Shown: piece after piece, positions 23,621-35,175 of the stretch
Layout: every line of letters starts with the position of its first letter
Numbering within the stretch: the first letter of the stretch is position 1
Assembly (NCBI GenBank): GCA_029204225.1
Contig: CM055104.1
Location: forward strand, 49,745,399 to 49,809,398
Source: Diphasiastrum complanatum
Lineage: Eukaryota; Streptophyta; Lycopodiopsida; Lycopodiales; Lycopodiaceae
Direction: 5' to 3'
Length of the DNA: 64,000 bases
Notes under the pieces: generated by a model
Told to the model about the DNA's origin: nothing
Seen by the model: the letters and a program-made list of their open reading frames with translations, nothing else
Databases searched by the model: none
Program-made: the position numbers and the translations under genes

Positions 23621-24374
23621 ACATTCAGAATACCTTCATAATCATAATAGTCATGGTATTCTTGGTCATTATTCTCTTGATGTTGTTGCTCCACATTGTT
23701 GGAAATTAAGCCCACAGTTGACTCCTTGATGAATGACTAGTTTCTATTTCATGATTCTTCCTGCACGTGTATTGATCATTGATCTAGGGTCAGGTGAAAC
23801 CAACGTTGGTTCTACGTCTGCTCATCTGATACCTGCAGGAATCACAAACTCAGACAACCAATTTACTTAAAGAACGTCTACAATGGGCTTTTGGCTGATC
23901 TCCATCAAAGGGTAACCAATCCTATCCTAATTTCAAGTTCAGATGTTAAGTTCAATAATTTGAAGTCATTCAAGACTTGGCCATCTTCAAGGACTTCCAC
24001 GAAATTAGCATTTAGAACAAGTCTGTAGAACTACATTACTTTTACGACAGTCTGCAAAAATACTCTAACTGTCGCGACAGTCTACAAAAATGAACTATGT
24101 TTGCCACAGTGTCGTCTTTTTTGCATTTTCTCGAAATGCGATGCGAGCATAGTTCAACAATTTAAACTATTCCATGACAGGTTTCGTCTTTTTCGCATTT
24201 CCCTGAAATGTGACACTTAGGCACAGTTCAAAGTTCACCCATTTTAGAGTCCCTTCGGCTTTTTCGCGAAATGTTCATGAAGAGAGAGAAAATTTCCGAA
24301 GGTCATCTATTTCAAGACTTGAACTGTTTTAGGGCATTCGGCTTTTTCACAAAAAACCCGAAGAGAGAGAAAAA
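23621..24374. other. Noncoding region, LTR-like in its right part
   Basis: About 24000-24370 has repeated phrases with gcgacagtctacaaaaatg, aaatgcgatgcgag and two copies of ttcggctttttc...gaagagagagaaaa (near 24256 and 24338). This resembles LTR sequence upstream of element H2, but no clean terminus is visible. Confidence 0.4.
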
Positions 24375-25199
24375 GTGAAGGTCGTCTGTACCCATGGATA
24401 TCCATCCTCATCAAGGATCACACCACTATTCAGAAGGCCCATCAGCGTCGAGGACCAAATCCAGAGTTTCTTATCGCAACATCTGCATGAGTCCTCGCGT
24501 GGTGGATGGGTCCTTAAGTTCAAGACCTCCGAGATAGAGGCCGACAAAGAGTTGGACAAAATACTTGCATTGGGAGGGCAGCCGGCATGGAGAATTATCG
24601 TTTTTGAGAAAACTCCGGAATCAATCAGGAGTTATGTGGCCAGCCCTCGCCAATTGCAGGTCGATCTTTATTATGTGCCAATGCCGAGAAGGAACAAATG
24701 AAAAGATTTGGAATTGGCTATGGACAAGATCACAATCCATACGCCCAATTGGCCAATCATCCATCAGCCCTACAACTGGACAATATCAATGGATTTTCAT
24801 GGGGCTTTACAAGCGTACCAGTGAGAGTATGTCCACTGTCCAGATCCTATAGTATGACAATCGACACTGTTTGCAAAAGATCTAACTCTGTTGGCATCAG
24901 TGGCAACCAGATGGGACGATTGCCTCCCTCCTCTAGCATTCGATCCAAATAAGCCGATGGCCTCAGAGAATATCAAAGATCAGCTGTCAGTTGCTCATTT
25001 ATATTTTTGTGTAGCAATGATGGGAGGCTCCTGGGAATCTCACTTCACATCTTGGACAACCTCAAAGTGGATTGCAGGAGTCCATCATTGTTTTTTGCCC
25101 CATAATTTGGATTTTAATACTGTCCGACTCGACTTTATGGAGAAGGTGCAGTACCATATAATAAAGATTCATCGCAAAACTAATAAAAGTCCTCAATAA
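24375..25199 (+). pseudogene. Unrecognised ORF of LTR element H2
   Basis: One plus-strand frame runs from 24375 to a stop at 25197-25199, interrupted by only three stops (about 24699, 24828 and 24858). Notable words: RGGWVLKFKTSEIEADKEL, GGQPAWRIIVFEKTPES, VATRWDDCLPPLAFDPNKP, MMGGSWESHFTSWTTSKW and FLPHNLDFNTVRLDFMEKV. A second copy of its C-terminal part lies in H1 (43028-43371), with the same words mostly intact. It ends some 50 bp before an LTR, so it is the last gene of the element. I see no gag, protease, RT or integrase motif and do not recognise the family. Confidence 0.6.
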
Positions 25200-25249
25200 C
25201 TGCATCTCGCAGGTGCCGTGGGACCGCCAGTAGTTTTAGTGGGGAAAAC

Positions 25250-25999
25250 TATTGGAGGGTTTATGGATCCCAAGACAACCCTAACCCTAGTTAATAAGTG
25301 AGAGGGATTTGGCACCCTGCGTGTGTAAGTCCAACCCGATGATCACATAAAGATTTGATTAACTAGAAAGCCAATAAAAGGACTTTAGGCCTTTTTTGCG
25401 GGAATTTTTATGTCGCAGGGCCTAAATGTCAAGTTAGTGAATAAAGTTGGGTTTCTCTCCACTTTGGATGGTTCTCACTCTTTTTTAAATTTGAATAATT
25501 AGGGAGACAGAAATGGACCAATAAGATTTAGAGGCCAAGGTCCTCCTCTCTACTATTAAAAGGGACCAACTCGAGTTCCTACACATGTTCATTTCCTCAT
25601 TTCAATAAAGCAGATTGGTTCTCTTCAGAAATGGATTGATGAATGTCCTTGCTCTCTATCACTTTTCCTCCATCTCTCAAGCTTTATTTGGATTTTGCTA
25701 ATTGTTGGAACTGATTGTTATTAAGATTGTATGTTATTATACTTTTTATGAGAGAGAAAGGGAGAGAGAGAAAGAGTAAGCTATCTTTATTGTGGATGCG
25801 TAGTGTTAATGGATCGTAGTGTTAATGTTTAGGGTTAATGGATGTTAGAGTTAGATGTGGATCTTCCATTCATGTTGAAATATGAACTATACTATCGCTC
25901 TCATGGGAACAAACCTACGCGTGACAACTAACTTCGTCTCTTGATGCTAGATTGACTAGATCGTGGTTTGAGGTTAGGCAAGGAAAAAAACCCACTACA
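25250..25999 (+). mobile_element. 3' LTR of element H2
   Basis: 750-bp repeat matching 43422-44157 closely. It begins TATTGGAGGG (TGTTGGAGGG in the other copy) after a purine-rich gtggggaaaac tract, and ends cccactaca. No 5' LTR of H2 is recognisable to the left, so H2 is 5' truncated. Confidence 0.8.
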
Positions 26000-26440
26000 A
26001 AGTATATGAACTCAAATAAAGAACTCGTCTGTCACTCTGGGTTGTTTGCTAATCAGTGATAAAGAACTAACTCTCTATATACATTGAGAGGGGTTAATTG
26101 CCTATTTGATTCTACCTTGTGGAATCTATATGCTTGTCTTTGACAAAAAGGTTGTTTACTGTTTATTCCGGTTGTCTGAAAGATAAAGTACCAACTTCAT
26201 TCGGAGACCTTGACCAAATCGTTTCACATTGGTGTTACTGGATGCCAATCTAAACCAATATATGTGGACAATCAGCCTTTCCATTGTGATATTCAACTCT
26301 GATATTACACACCTTACCTCTTCCATTATCCATTTTACACTTATCATCCAAAAGAGGAGATTTATATCTCTCTGGGGGAACGATATACCTTCTATACTAC
26401 TCATTTTAACCAATACAATGGAAATCTAGAACGACTAGGC
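26000..26440. other. Unassigned region
   Basis: Frames are open on both strands at 26156-26429, but neither carries a motif I know. It may be decayed gypsy sequence leading into G3. Confidence 0.35.
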
Positions 26441-28010
26441 TACAACAGCTAGATTTGAGATTTTGATTGATCATGAATGCCTTAGGTACTTAGATAATTA
26501 ACCTGATCTTAGGGGTCAAAAAATTTTGATGGGAGGATTTTGACTTGTCTATCAGATATAGACAAGACAAATTCAATACAGTGGTAGATGCCCTTAGTAG
26601 AATGGCAATGGTGAATGAATTAATTTTTACCTAGATCTATAATCAGTTATTCGAGTCCTTGAGAGAGGAATGCAAAAACAATGTGTATTTCACCATAGTC
26701 TAAAAAATAATCGGACAAAGATGTACTGACCGATTACAAGGTTGGGAAAGATTCATCCAAGTATACAACAGCTTTCATTGAGGATGAAGAGTCCACGCAT
26801 ACCGCAGATTGTGTTGAGGATTCTGAATCCATAGAACCCAAGTGTACCAATATGGTTGAGGGATCTAGTTCTCAAATATTCAAATGAAAACAATATTCCA
26901 TTCAAGATGAGTATCTATTTTACAGAAATATAATATGTGTGCCCAATTTAAAAAAATTTAGGCACCGAGTATTATACAAATGTCATGACATCCCTAGTGC
27001 GAGACACCCAAGAAATCAGAAAATTTGTGAGTTTCTTTGGAGGAAATTCTTCTGGCCTGGTATGAAAAAGGATGTCCAGTATTGTGAAACTAGTTGTCAA
27101 AACTGTTAGATTAACAAAGCAGAGCATCTAAAAATAGGAGGAGTTTTATGACCATTAGAAATATTAGTTGGTAAATGGAAAAGTCTTTTCATGGATTTTA
27201 TAGTAGGCATGCCTAGAACCCTATTTCGACCAAAACAATCATTATTGTTCCAAAGTTAGCAAGGTTGTTTATAGATGTGCTATTTAGATTACATGGTCTT
27301 TTAGCAAGTCAATGACCAGGATAACAATTTTGATGGGGTGTTTTTGAAGAGCAACATTTGCATCTACATACGAAACTGAATATGAGTACTACTCCATCAA
27401 TAGATGGACGGTCAAATAGAAAGTGTAAATAAGGTGTTGGAGAATATGGCTCGGGCATACATTAGCAAAAAGCAGATTAATTGGGAGGAATATCTTTCAA
27501 TACTAGAGTTTGCTTGTAATAATGCCAAATATTCAACTACGAGATATAGCCCATTATGCTGGTGCATGGTTTTCAACCATGCTCAATTGTCAGCCTCAAA
27601 CAAGAAAAAGATGAAGCAAAAAAAAACTTTTTAAAAGATCTAAATTAGATGGTAGAACATGCTAAAAGAAGCATTAAGCATGCCCAAATCAAATAAGGCA
27701 TTATGCAGATCTACATAGATAGAATATTTGATTCTCCCCTGGCAAAAAAGTCTTTCGCAGATATCCAATTGACTTTAGAACCCAAAAATAGGAGTGTGTG
27801 CTAAGTTATCTCTTAGATATTGTGGTCTATTTACTATCATTAGGAGAACAAGAAAAGTTTTCTATGAACTAGAACTCCCAAATAACACTAAGGTCCATCC
27901 AATATTCCATGATAGTCAGTTACAAAAAGCTTTAACCAAATCAGATAATCTAGTAAGGGACAACATTCTAGTTGCACCGGTGGATCCTCAACAACTTCCA
28001 CATGAATAAG
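26440..28010 (+). pseudogene. Ty3/gypsy relic G3 (RNase H end and integrase)
   Basis: Plus-strand RNase H end (FDLSIRYRQDKFNTVVDAL near 26540). Then the integrase zinc region (VLYKCHDIPSARH near 26970, YCETSCQNC near 27085), core (WKSLFMDFIVGMPRT near 27178, DGQIESVNKVLENMA near 27407) and C-terminus (KLSLRYCGLFTIIRRT near 27803, LPNNTKVHPIFHDSQLQKAL near 27877). The C-terminal wording is typical of chromovirus-like integrases, but no chromodomain is visible. Many stops; no LTRs identified. Confidence 0.82.
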
Positions 28011-28079
28011 AAAGCATTCTTGATTCTAGGGAGGTGCAAATGGACTCTTCTTTGTCATCCAAGCTAGGTAGACTTGTTA

Positions 28080-28301
28080 CCATCTTGAGCTTACAAAGTA
28101 GCCTCAAGCTTTGAAGTTCAAATGCCCCGTACATCTATGCCATAAATCACTTTGTGATATAGAAGTTGATGCTAACGCATTGCACTTCGTAACAATAGCA
28201 TTTAACTTGTACAAACCACAAGTTTTATCCCTAAAGCCATCAGCAATCACCTTAAAATCCCATTTTACATCCTTGATCTGGCATTTCTTGTTGTTGAAAT
28301 C
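28080..28301 (-). pseudogene. Copia J, 3' segment (protease to pre-integrase)
   Basis: The minus strand reads DFNNKKCQIKDVKWDFKVI, KTCGLYKLNA and DLWHRCTGHLNFKA, the GAG-pre-integrase segment. It continues directly from 33186-33803 when K (28302-33185) and one AAATC copy are removed. The element ends near 28080, against gypsy G3. Confidence 0.82.
28297..28301. repeat. TSD of copia K, left copy (AAATC)
   Basis: AAATC directly before the LTR start at 28302; an identical AAATC follows the right LTR at 33186-33190. Confidence 0.95.
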
Positions 28302-28951
28302 TGTGAAAGATTTCAAATCCTTAAGATCCAATCTACTTGAATGATCTTTGGTTAGAAAGAGAAATACACTACCAATTTCACCAATGTAGAAAAATTAGCA
28401 TCTACACACAATTTGAGATGCAAACACTAATAGAACTTGATCAAACTTGAATGAAATGATTATGTATTGTTGCTGTCTGTACAAAACCAGCAAGATACTG
28501 TATTTCACACGTGTGGATCCAAAAATAAAAAATATAGATCATTCTACACATAGAATTGCAAGCAATCACCAAGATAGTGCACCAATGGATAGTAGAACCC
28601 AAGAGAATCATGTATAAGCATGAAATGAGATAGAGAAGAGAGAAGATGACTCTCTCCACGAGTTACATCCTTTTATAGCAGGTCCAAACCCTATTTGGCC
28701 ACTTGGCTTTCCCACCAAAATGCTAACCCTACCAATTTTGGGTCTAGATTCAATGTACCCAACTTATTCAAATTGAATCTACTCAAACTCGCATTCTATC
28801 TTTCCCACACTTTCAAAAAGTGTTTATTCAAATGAAATTTAGACGAATGAACTTTGAAAAGTCAACCTCTAAGCCTAAAACAAGTTTTGGCCTCAATATG
28901 CCAAATATGGAAATATTGCAAAATGTGATGAAACTAGTTGAATCTTTCACA
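28302..28951 (-). mobile_element. 3' LTR of copia K
   Basis: 650 bp, TGTGAAAG...CTTTCACA, with an 8-bp terminal inverted repeat. Its mate is 32537-33185; by eye they differ at some 20-25 places, mostly near the left end. It contains the palindrome CACACGTGTG at 28506-28515. A purine tract on the coding strand (complement of ctccctcttcaacta, 28952-28966) adjoins it. Confidence 0.95.
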
Positions 28952-29507
28952 CTCCCTCTTCAACTAGTTTTAGCATAGACTTTGATAATACTCCAAGTGA
29001 AGTCCTATGCTTCATGAACAAGTCTTTTCCCAATGCTTTGGTGAAGATATCAGCTACACATTCCCTTGAAGGGACATGTTGAAGCTCCACCTCCTTTGCA
29101 ATGACTCGCTCCCTCACAAAATGATATTGTATCTCAATATGCTTGCTCCTAGCATGAAAGATAGGATTGGATGCCATTCTTTGGGCTGATTGATTGTCAT
29201 AAAAGATGATTGGGCTCTCTGAAAAATCCAGCAAGTGAAGATCCTTGATCATTCTCTTGATCCATACCATCTCCTTTGTGCAATGTGTAAGGGCTTTGTA
29301 CTCGGCCTCACTAGATGACAATGAGATAGTGGCTTGTTTCTTTGACATCCATGATATAGCTCCATCACCTATGAAAATACAATAAGAACTAATGAATTTC
29401 CTATCCATTATATCTCCAGAATAGTCCAAATCTGAAAATCCAAAAAGACTAGGTGATGATCCCTCATACAATATGCCAAAATCTCGAGTTCCAATGATGT
29501 ACCTCAA
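28947..29507 (-). pseudogene. Copia K RNase H
   Basis: Open minus frame of about 186 codons: VLRYIIGTRDFG-type start, ISLSSSEAEYKALTHCTKE, FYDNQSAQRMASNPIFHARS and CVADIFTKALGKDL. The frame itself is undamaged. It is preceded not by RT but by the linker after integrase, so RT has been deleted. Confidence 0.9.
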
Positions 29508-29518
29508 AACTCGCTTTC

Positions 29519-31261
29519 CTAGCTTCCAATGCTCCTAGCATAGTTTTTGCCAATAGAGAAAGCAACATAATTTCCAGAAACTACTTTCTTACCCTTTTGA
29601 TCATATGTGAGCCTTGAAGGTAGTTGTCTTTCTCTTGATGTTCTCCTTGGCTTTTGACTTGATGAAGGTCCATCATCACCCCCATCCAAAGTAGGATCCT
29701 TCTCATCAACATCAAGAATGTTAGAACCATCTACTTTACCATCAATCATGCTTGAAGACACCTTTGGAATGTTTCCCTAATCAAAAATGACATCTCTACC
29801 AACAATCACTTTGTTAGTAGAAGGAATGTAAACCTTGTAGGCTTTACTCACCTCACTATATCCAACAAAAATACCTCTTCTTGAAGATGGATCCTCCTTG
29901 GTCCTATCATCAAGAGTAATGTTGACATAGCATGTGCATCCAAAGGTTCTTAGAAAGTTGACACTTGGCCTCCTCTTGAATAGCATCTCAAAAGGTGTCC
30001 TTCCATCCAAAATAGCACTCGGCCACTTATTGCACAAGAAATTGGCACACAACAAAGCTTGATCCCAAAATGGTTTGTCAAGATTAGCACTTAACCTCAT
30101 AGCTTTAGCACTTTCACATAAAGTTTTATTCTTCCTTTCAGCCACTCCATTTTGTTGTGGGGTCCTTGATGTTGTATACTCCCTCTTGATCCCATGCTCA
30201 TCACAAAAGGCCTTGAACTTGTTAGATATGTACTCACCACCATTGTCACCTCTCAAGCACTTGATCTTTGTGGAAAATTGGTTCTCCCTTGCATTCTTGA
30301 ACTTGACAAAGACATCATACACTTCATCCTTGCTCTTTAGTAGATAGATCCAACAAAATCTACTAAAATCATCAATGAATGTTACATACATCTTAGCTCC
30401 ACTATTGCTAATTGTAGTACATTAATGAATATCCAAATGTACAAGTTGAAAAGGCTTTGTAGATCTAGAAATAGATCTAGTATAAGGTAGTCTATGTGAC
30501 TTAGACAAAGCACAAGACTCACAAACATGCTTGTCATTACTTAAGGAACTTGGAAGACCAATCACAACCTTCTTCCTTGCCATTACCTCCAATGACTTGA
30601 AGTTGAGGTGTCCCATCCTTTTGTGCCAAACCTCTTGAATAGAAATTCGCTCCCTTGCAACACATCCAACTTGGTTAGCAATAACACAAGCATCAAGTTT
30701 GAACAACTTCTCTTGTCTTTTACCTTTTCCAATCAAGACATCCTTCCTTTTGATCAAACAAGCATCTCCATCAAACTCCACCTTGAGGCCCTTACTTAGC
30801 ATTTGACTCACACTAAGCAAATTCTTGGTAATAGATGGAATAAACAAGACATCCTCCAAATGAACATTCCTATTTGTAGAGAGAGAAATAGGAATTGTGC
30901 CAATCCCTTTGATTGCACACTCACCATCATTGGCCATGTAGATCACCCTCTTGTCATCTCCATATGCCAACAAAGAAGTGAAGTACTCTTTGTGAAAGGT
31001 CATGTGTGAACTTGCTCCACTATCAATCCACCAAGGATCTAGATCTCCATCATTAACAAGCATACATGAAGACATCACAAAAGCATCATCATTTGCATCT
31101 TGCACATTCAAACCATCCTCATCAAGAGTAAGATTACCTTGTTTGTCTCCTTGATCTCTCTTCTTCTTGTAGCACTCACTTGCAAAGTGTCCTTTGATGC
31201 CACAATAGAAGCGCTTGAGATTTGATCTATCCTTCTTTTTGCCACTTGAAGAAGCATCCAC
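29519..31261 (-). pseudogene. Copia K protease, integrase and post-integrase linker; RT missing
   Basis: Zinc knuckle FYCGIKGHFASEC near 31195. Protease PWWIDSGASSHMT near 31025. Pre-integrase VWHKRMGHLNFKSLE near 30610. Integrase TFIDDFSRFCWIYLL near 30380, RGDNGGEYISNKFKAFC near 30245 and PQQNGVAERKNKTLCESAKA near 30150. Then YKVYIPSTNKVIVGRDVIFD ends near 29777, followed by a linker with SRERQLPSRLTYDQKGKK. Single in-frame stops near 30422 and 29776 break the frame. The RT block expected between linker and RNase H is entirely absent; the join lies near 29510-29520. Confidence 0.92.
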
Positions 31262-31273
31262 TTGATCTTGCCC

Positions 31274-31936
31274 TTAAAACCACTTGCTTTTGGTTTTGCC
31301 CTTGAATTTGCCCTTTGTGAACATAGCATCTTCTTGAAGTGTCGATGTAGATCCACCTCTTGATTGAAGCCTATATTCCTCATTGATCAAGATCTCTTGA
31401 AGATCCATCAATCTTGGCAAAGTCTTTTGAATATCAATACTTTGAACAATGTTAGCATGAGCATCCAACAAGCCATTAAGAATCACTTGAATAAGCTCTC
31501 CTTCCTTAGTGCTTTCATCTATGCAAGCTAACTCATCATTCAATGCTTTCATTCTCAAAACAAAAGTACTTGGACTTTCTTCATTCTTTTGCAAACAAGA
31601 AAAGATTTTTCTTCTTAGAGTCAACACTCTAGAAGTAGACTTGGATTCATAAAGCTTCTTCAATGAATTCCAAGCTTCCAAAGATGATGTGCACTTACCA
31701 ACTTCCTTGAGAAGTTCATTTGTAACATTCATCTTTATCATGTGTAGAGCCTTCTTGGCCCTCTTGTCATACCTCAATTGATCTTGTTGTGTTGCTGGTC
31801 TCTCCTCCAAACATACAACAATATCCAAAACATCATTCATCTCAAGAAGTGACTCCATCCTCACTTTCCATAATGAATAGTTACTTGAGGTAAGCCTATC
31901 ATTGGCTTCCAACATGACTCCAATCGAGGTTGCCAT
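31274..31936 (-). pseudogene. Copia K gag
   Basis: 220-codon open frame from ATG 31936: DRLTSSNYSLWKVRMESLLE, ALHMIKMNVTNEL, EAWNSLKKLYESKSTSRVL and ELIQVILNGLLDAHANIVQ. It ends at a TAA just before the zinc-knuckle region, so gag and pol are separated by one stop. That could be a mutation or a gag-terminating codon. Leader 31937-32524 has no ORF. Confidence 0.88.
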
Positions 31937-32524
31937 GTAGCAATGACCTGATCTTCTCTTTCAACCTGTTTCAATGCACAAAGCACTCCTTTGAACAACA
32001 ACAAATGCTTTCAAAAGAAATCACCAAGATTTGAAACTATCTCACAAATTCTCTTCTAGCACTTATCCAAGCAAATCAACACATAGAATCATGGAATCTT
32101 GATCAACCTATGATCTATCCTCAATCTAATGACTTTTGCCACTTCCTAAGATTGAAAGACACTCAAATGAAGTCCAGCAACCTCATTATCTAGAGATCCA
32201 ATCAAAATTAGGGTTTTGACAAAATCACAAAAAATTGACTATTCCAAATCTACATGCAAATGCTGAAAATTTGATATGCAATCTATAAGCCACCACTTAG
32301 GCTGAACCAATGATCCAAAAATCGGCCAAATCCAGCACGTGAATTCAAAAAATGGAATTGAACAAGTATATTGACCTATTTAGTGTTTTGATCTACAAAA
32401 GATCCAATCTACAAAAGCAAAAAATCTGATTTTGGTGTAGAATCCTCTCTAGCATGCTCTAGACTTGATATCTTCACCAAATCATTGATAGATCTGATTT
32501 CCTCCTTCATAACCTGAAACACAA

Positions 32525-32536
32525 GCTCTGATACCA
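32525..32536 (-). other. Primer-binding site of copia K
   Basis: The complement reads TGGTATCAGAGC, adjacent to the 5' LTR at 32537. Confidence 0.95.
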
Positions 32537-33185
32537 TGTGAAAGATTTCAGATACTTAGATCCAATCTATGTGAATGATCTTTGGTTAGAAAGAGAAATA
32601 CACTACCAATTTCACCAATGTAGAAAAATCAGCATCTACACACAATTTGAGATGCAAACACTAATAGAACTTGATCAAACTTGAATGAAATGATTATGTA
32701 CTATTTTTGTCCATACAAAACCAGCAAGCTACTGTATTTCACACGTATGGATCCAAAAATAACAAATATAGATCTTTCTACACATAGAATTGCAAGCAAT
32801 CACCAAGATAGTGCACCAATGGATAGTAGAACCCAAGAGAACCATGTATAAGCATGAAATGAGATAGAGAAGAGAGAAGATGACTCTCTCCACGAGTTAC
32901 ATCCTTTTATAACAGGTCCAAACCCTATTTGGCCACTTGGCTTTCCCACCAAAATGCTAACCCTACCAATTTTGGGTCTAGATTCAATGTACCCAACTTA
33001 TTCAAATTGAATCTACTCAAACTCACATTCTATCTTTCCTACACTTTCAAAAAGTGTTTATTCAAATGAAATTTAGACTAATGAACTTTGAAAAGTCAAC
33101 CTCTAAGCCTAAAACAAGTTTTGGCCTCAATATGCCAAATATGTAAATATTGCAAAATGTGATGAAACTAGTTGAATCTTTCACA
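32537..33185 (-). mobile_element. 5' LTR of copia K
   Basis: 649 bp, same termini as the mate at 28302. The palindrome CACACGTGTG is here CACACGTATG. Followed by TSD AAATC at 33186-33190. Confidence 0.95.
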
Positions 33186-33803
33186 AAATCCACCTTCAGC
33201 TTATGATCTATCATTGTACCAACAGGAACATAAAAAAAAAATTTCAATTACCTTCGCATGTCCATCATAAAATTGAATAGGCATTGCACCAACTCCATGA
33301 ATTTGACACTCGTTTTCATTCGCCTGCGCAACTCTATCTCCGTCATCAGTAAGCTCCAGTTTTTTAAACCATGATTTGTTGCCAGTCATGTGTCTCGTTG
33401 CTCCTGAGTCCACGTACCAATGCGTATGATCAATGAAATGTTGCGATGCTAATGCTGTCGCAAATGTCGTGCCTTGATCTTCGTTATCACTATCATTCTC
33501 TTCTTCAGCAAAATTGGTCAACTGCTTCACTTTGCCCCTCTTAATGTCCGTCTTCTTCTTGCGACAATCTCTTGTCCAATGTCCAAGCTTTTGGCAATGA
33601 AAACAGTTGTCTTTCTTCTTCTTGCCTGATGTGGATCCTTGATTGTCATCCTCCACATTCGACTTCTTGGGTTGCTTCTTGTATTTATGCTTCCCTTTGG
33701 CTAGCATTGCTTGATCTTCCGATATGGGAAGTTGAGTCTTTACCACTTCACGCCTGTGTTCCTCTTGTAGGATGATGTCGTGAAGATTTTCAAATGTTGG
33801 TAG
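33186..33803 (-). pseudogene. Copia J, gag end and protease
   Basis: Minus frame with PTLPTFENLHDIILQEE, zinc knuckle CFHCQKLGHWTRDC near 33590 and protease WYVDSGATRHMTGNKSWF near 33415. It then reads to LKVDF at 33190, which the K insertion interrupts; the protein resumes at 28301 with DFNNKK. Upstream gag is cut off at 33803 by the LTR of A2. Confidence 0.9.
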
Positions 33804-35021
33804 TGTTGGATTTATCTCTTTTACTCTCCTAAATCCTATGTTATCTGCCTCCATTCATGCTGCTACATTTTTACTCATGTTGTCGCACAGTCTGCATATT
33901 TACATGTAAAATAAGACAGACAAATAAAACGTGACTGTCTGCATAAATACAAGTAAATTTCCACAAGCAAAAAAGGCAAAAAATGCGACACTGTGTTTTT
34001 ACACATGATTTGTGACAGGCGAAAAAGACAACACTGCCCTACAAATGCAATAGGTGCCCTTATAGAAAAGCGAAGGCACCCTGTAAATCAAATCTTAAGG
34101 CATTTGTCAAAGTGTCGCATTTTTTGCATCTTCACCAACGTTCATTTCAGCGAAGGCTAACGTCGCGGCCTTCTCACGCTCATCTCATACAACTGTGCAA
34201 ACAGATTTGACAACGACAGCAGCCACCCACGATCTCCCACAGACAGCACATTCACTTTGTACTTTTTTCATCTACACACCTGTAAAAATATGTATATATT
34301 GAATACCATCTGTGTATTCTAAAAGATGTGAGAACTTAGACAAGCAACAAGCATAATAGCATCAAAAGCTTATCAAAGATAGACGAAGTAGATGCTATCG
34401 CGCATTGATTATTTGTATTGTCAATAATATTTCTTTTACAGATTGGATTAGCTTTGTGAAGCATGTGGTTTCGTCCGCTATTGTCTTGTGCTCAACTGCA
34501 TTACTGACTTGTATATTTCACTATACTTAATTTGATTACAACTCTATTTGTTTTGCGTTCAGATTTGTATCAATATTGCTATGTTTTTCTACATTCTGTC
34601 TGACTCTCTTATTGCTTAATCTGGTAGTCTGTTTGTCACGAATTATTATTAGTCTAGTTGTTCATGACTAATATTTAGTCTTGCCTTTCGCAACTAATTC
34701 GTGACTGATTGTCAGTTGAGTTCAGTCTAGCTCTTCGCGAATTATTCGCGACTAATAATTTGTCTAACTGTTCATGAAAAATTATCTTTCTGATGTGTTG
34801 TTGCTTAATGTCTAGCTACGTAATCAGATCGAACGTGATTTCTATCACTAACGTTCTGTTCCAGTTTGATAGGCATAGTCATGCCTAGGAAAAGAGTGAA
34901 ATAGCTCATTCCGCTGCGCACAAACACTTTCCGTTCGAGTTCATTTCTTGTTTGAGTTTTGAGTTCGTTTCTTTTCGAGCTATTTTTGTTTCTCACACTC
35001 ACACACCCTCTTTTCCCAACA
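33804..35021 (+). mobile_element. 5' LTR of copia A2 (A family)
   Basis: 1218 bp from TGTTGGATTTATCTC to TTTTCCCAACA, clearly the same family as LTR A at 11494-12620 but diverged. It abuts copia J at its left. No 3' LTR of A2 is present, so A2 is a 5' fragment. Confidence 0.9.
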
Positions 35022-35033
35022 TGATATCATAGC
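35022..35033 (+). other. Primer-binding site of copia A2, mutated
   Basis: TGATATCATAGC, two mismatches from TGGTATCAGAGC, directly after the LTR. Confidence 0.85.
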
Positions 35034-35175
35034 TATTTTTGTAGCCTGATAAGCTTCCACAATAACAAGACTCTACTAGCCGATAGAGTAATTGTCTTCT
35101 TGTTCTGTAATTTTGCTCTAGATTTTCATACTTAAGTCACTGATAGTTTTTCCTATCACCTAGACTAATCTTCCA

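Noticed and set aside
30075-31009. Plus-strand frames of 63-90 codons
   Set aside because: Antisense shadows of copia K pol.
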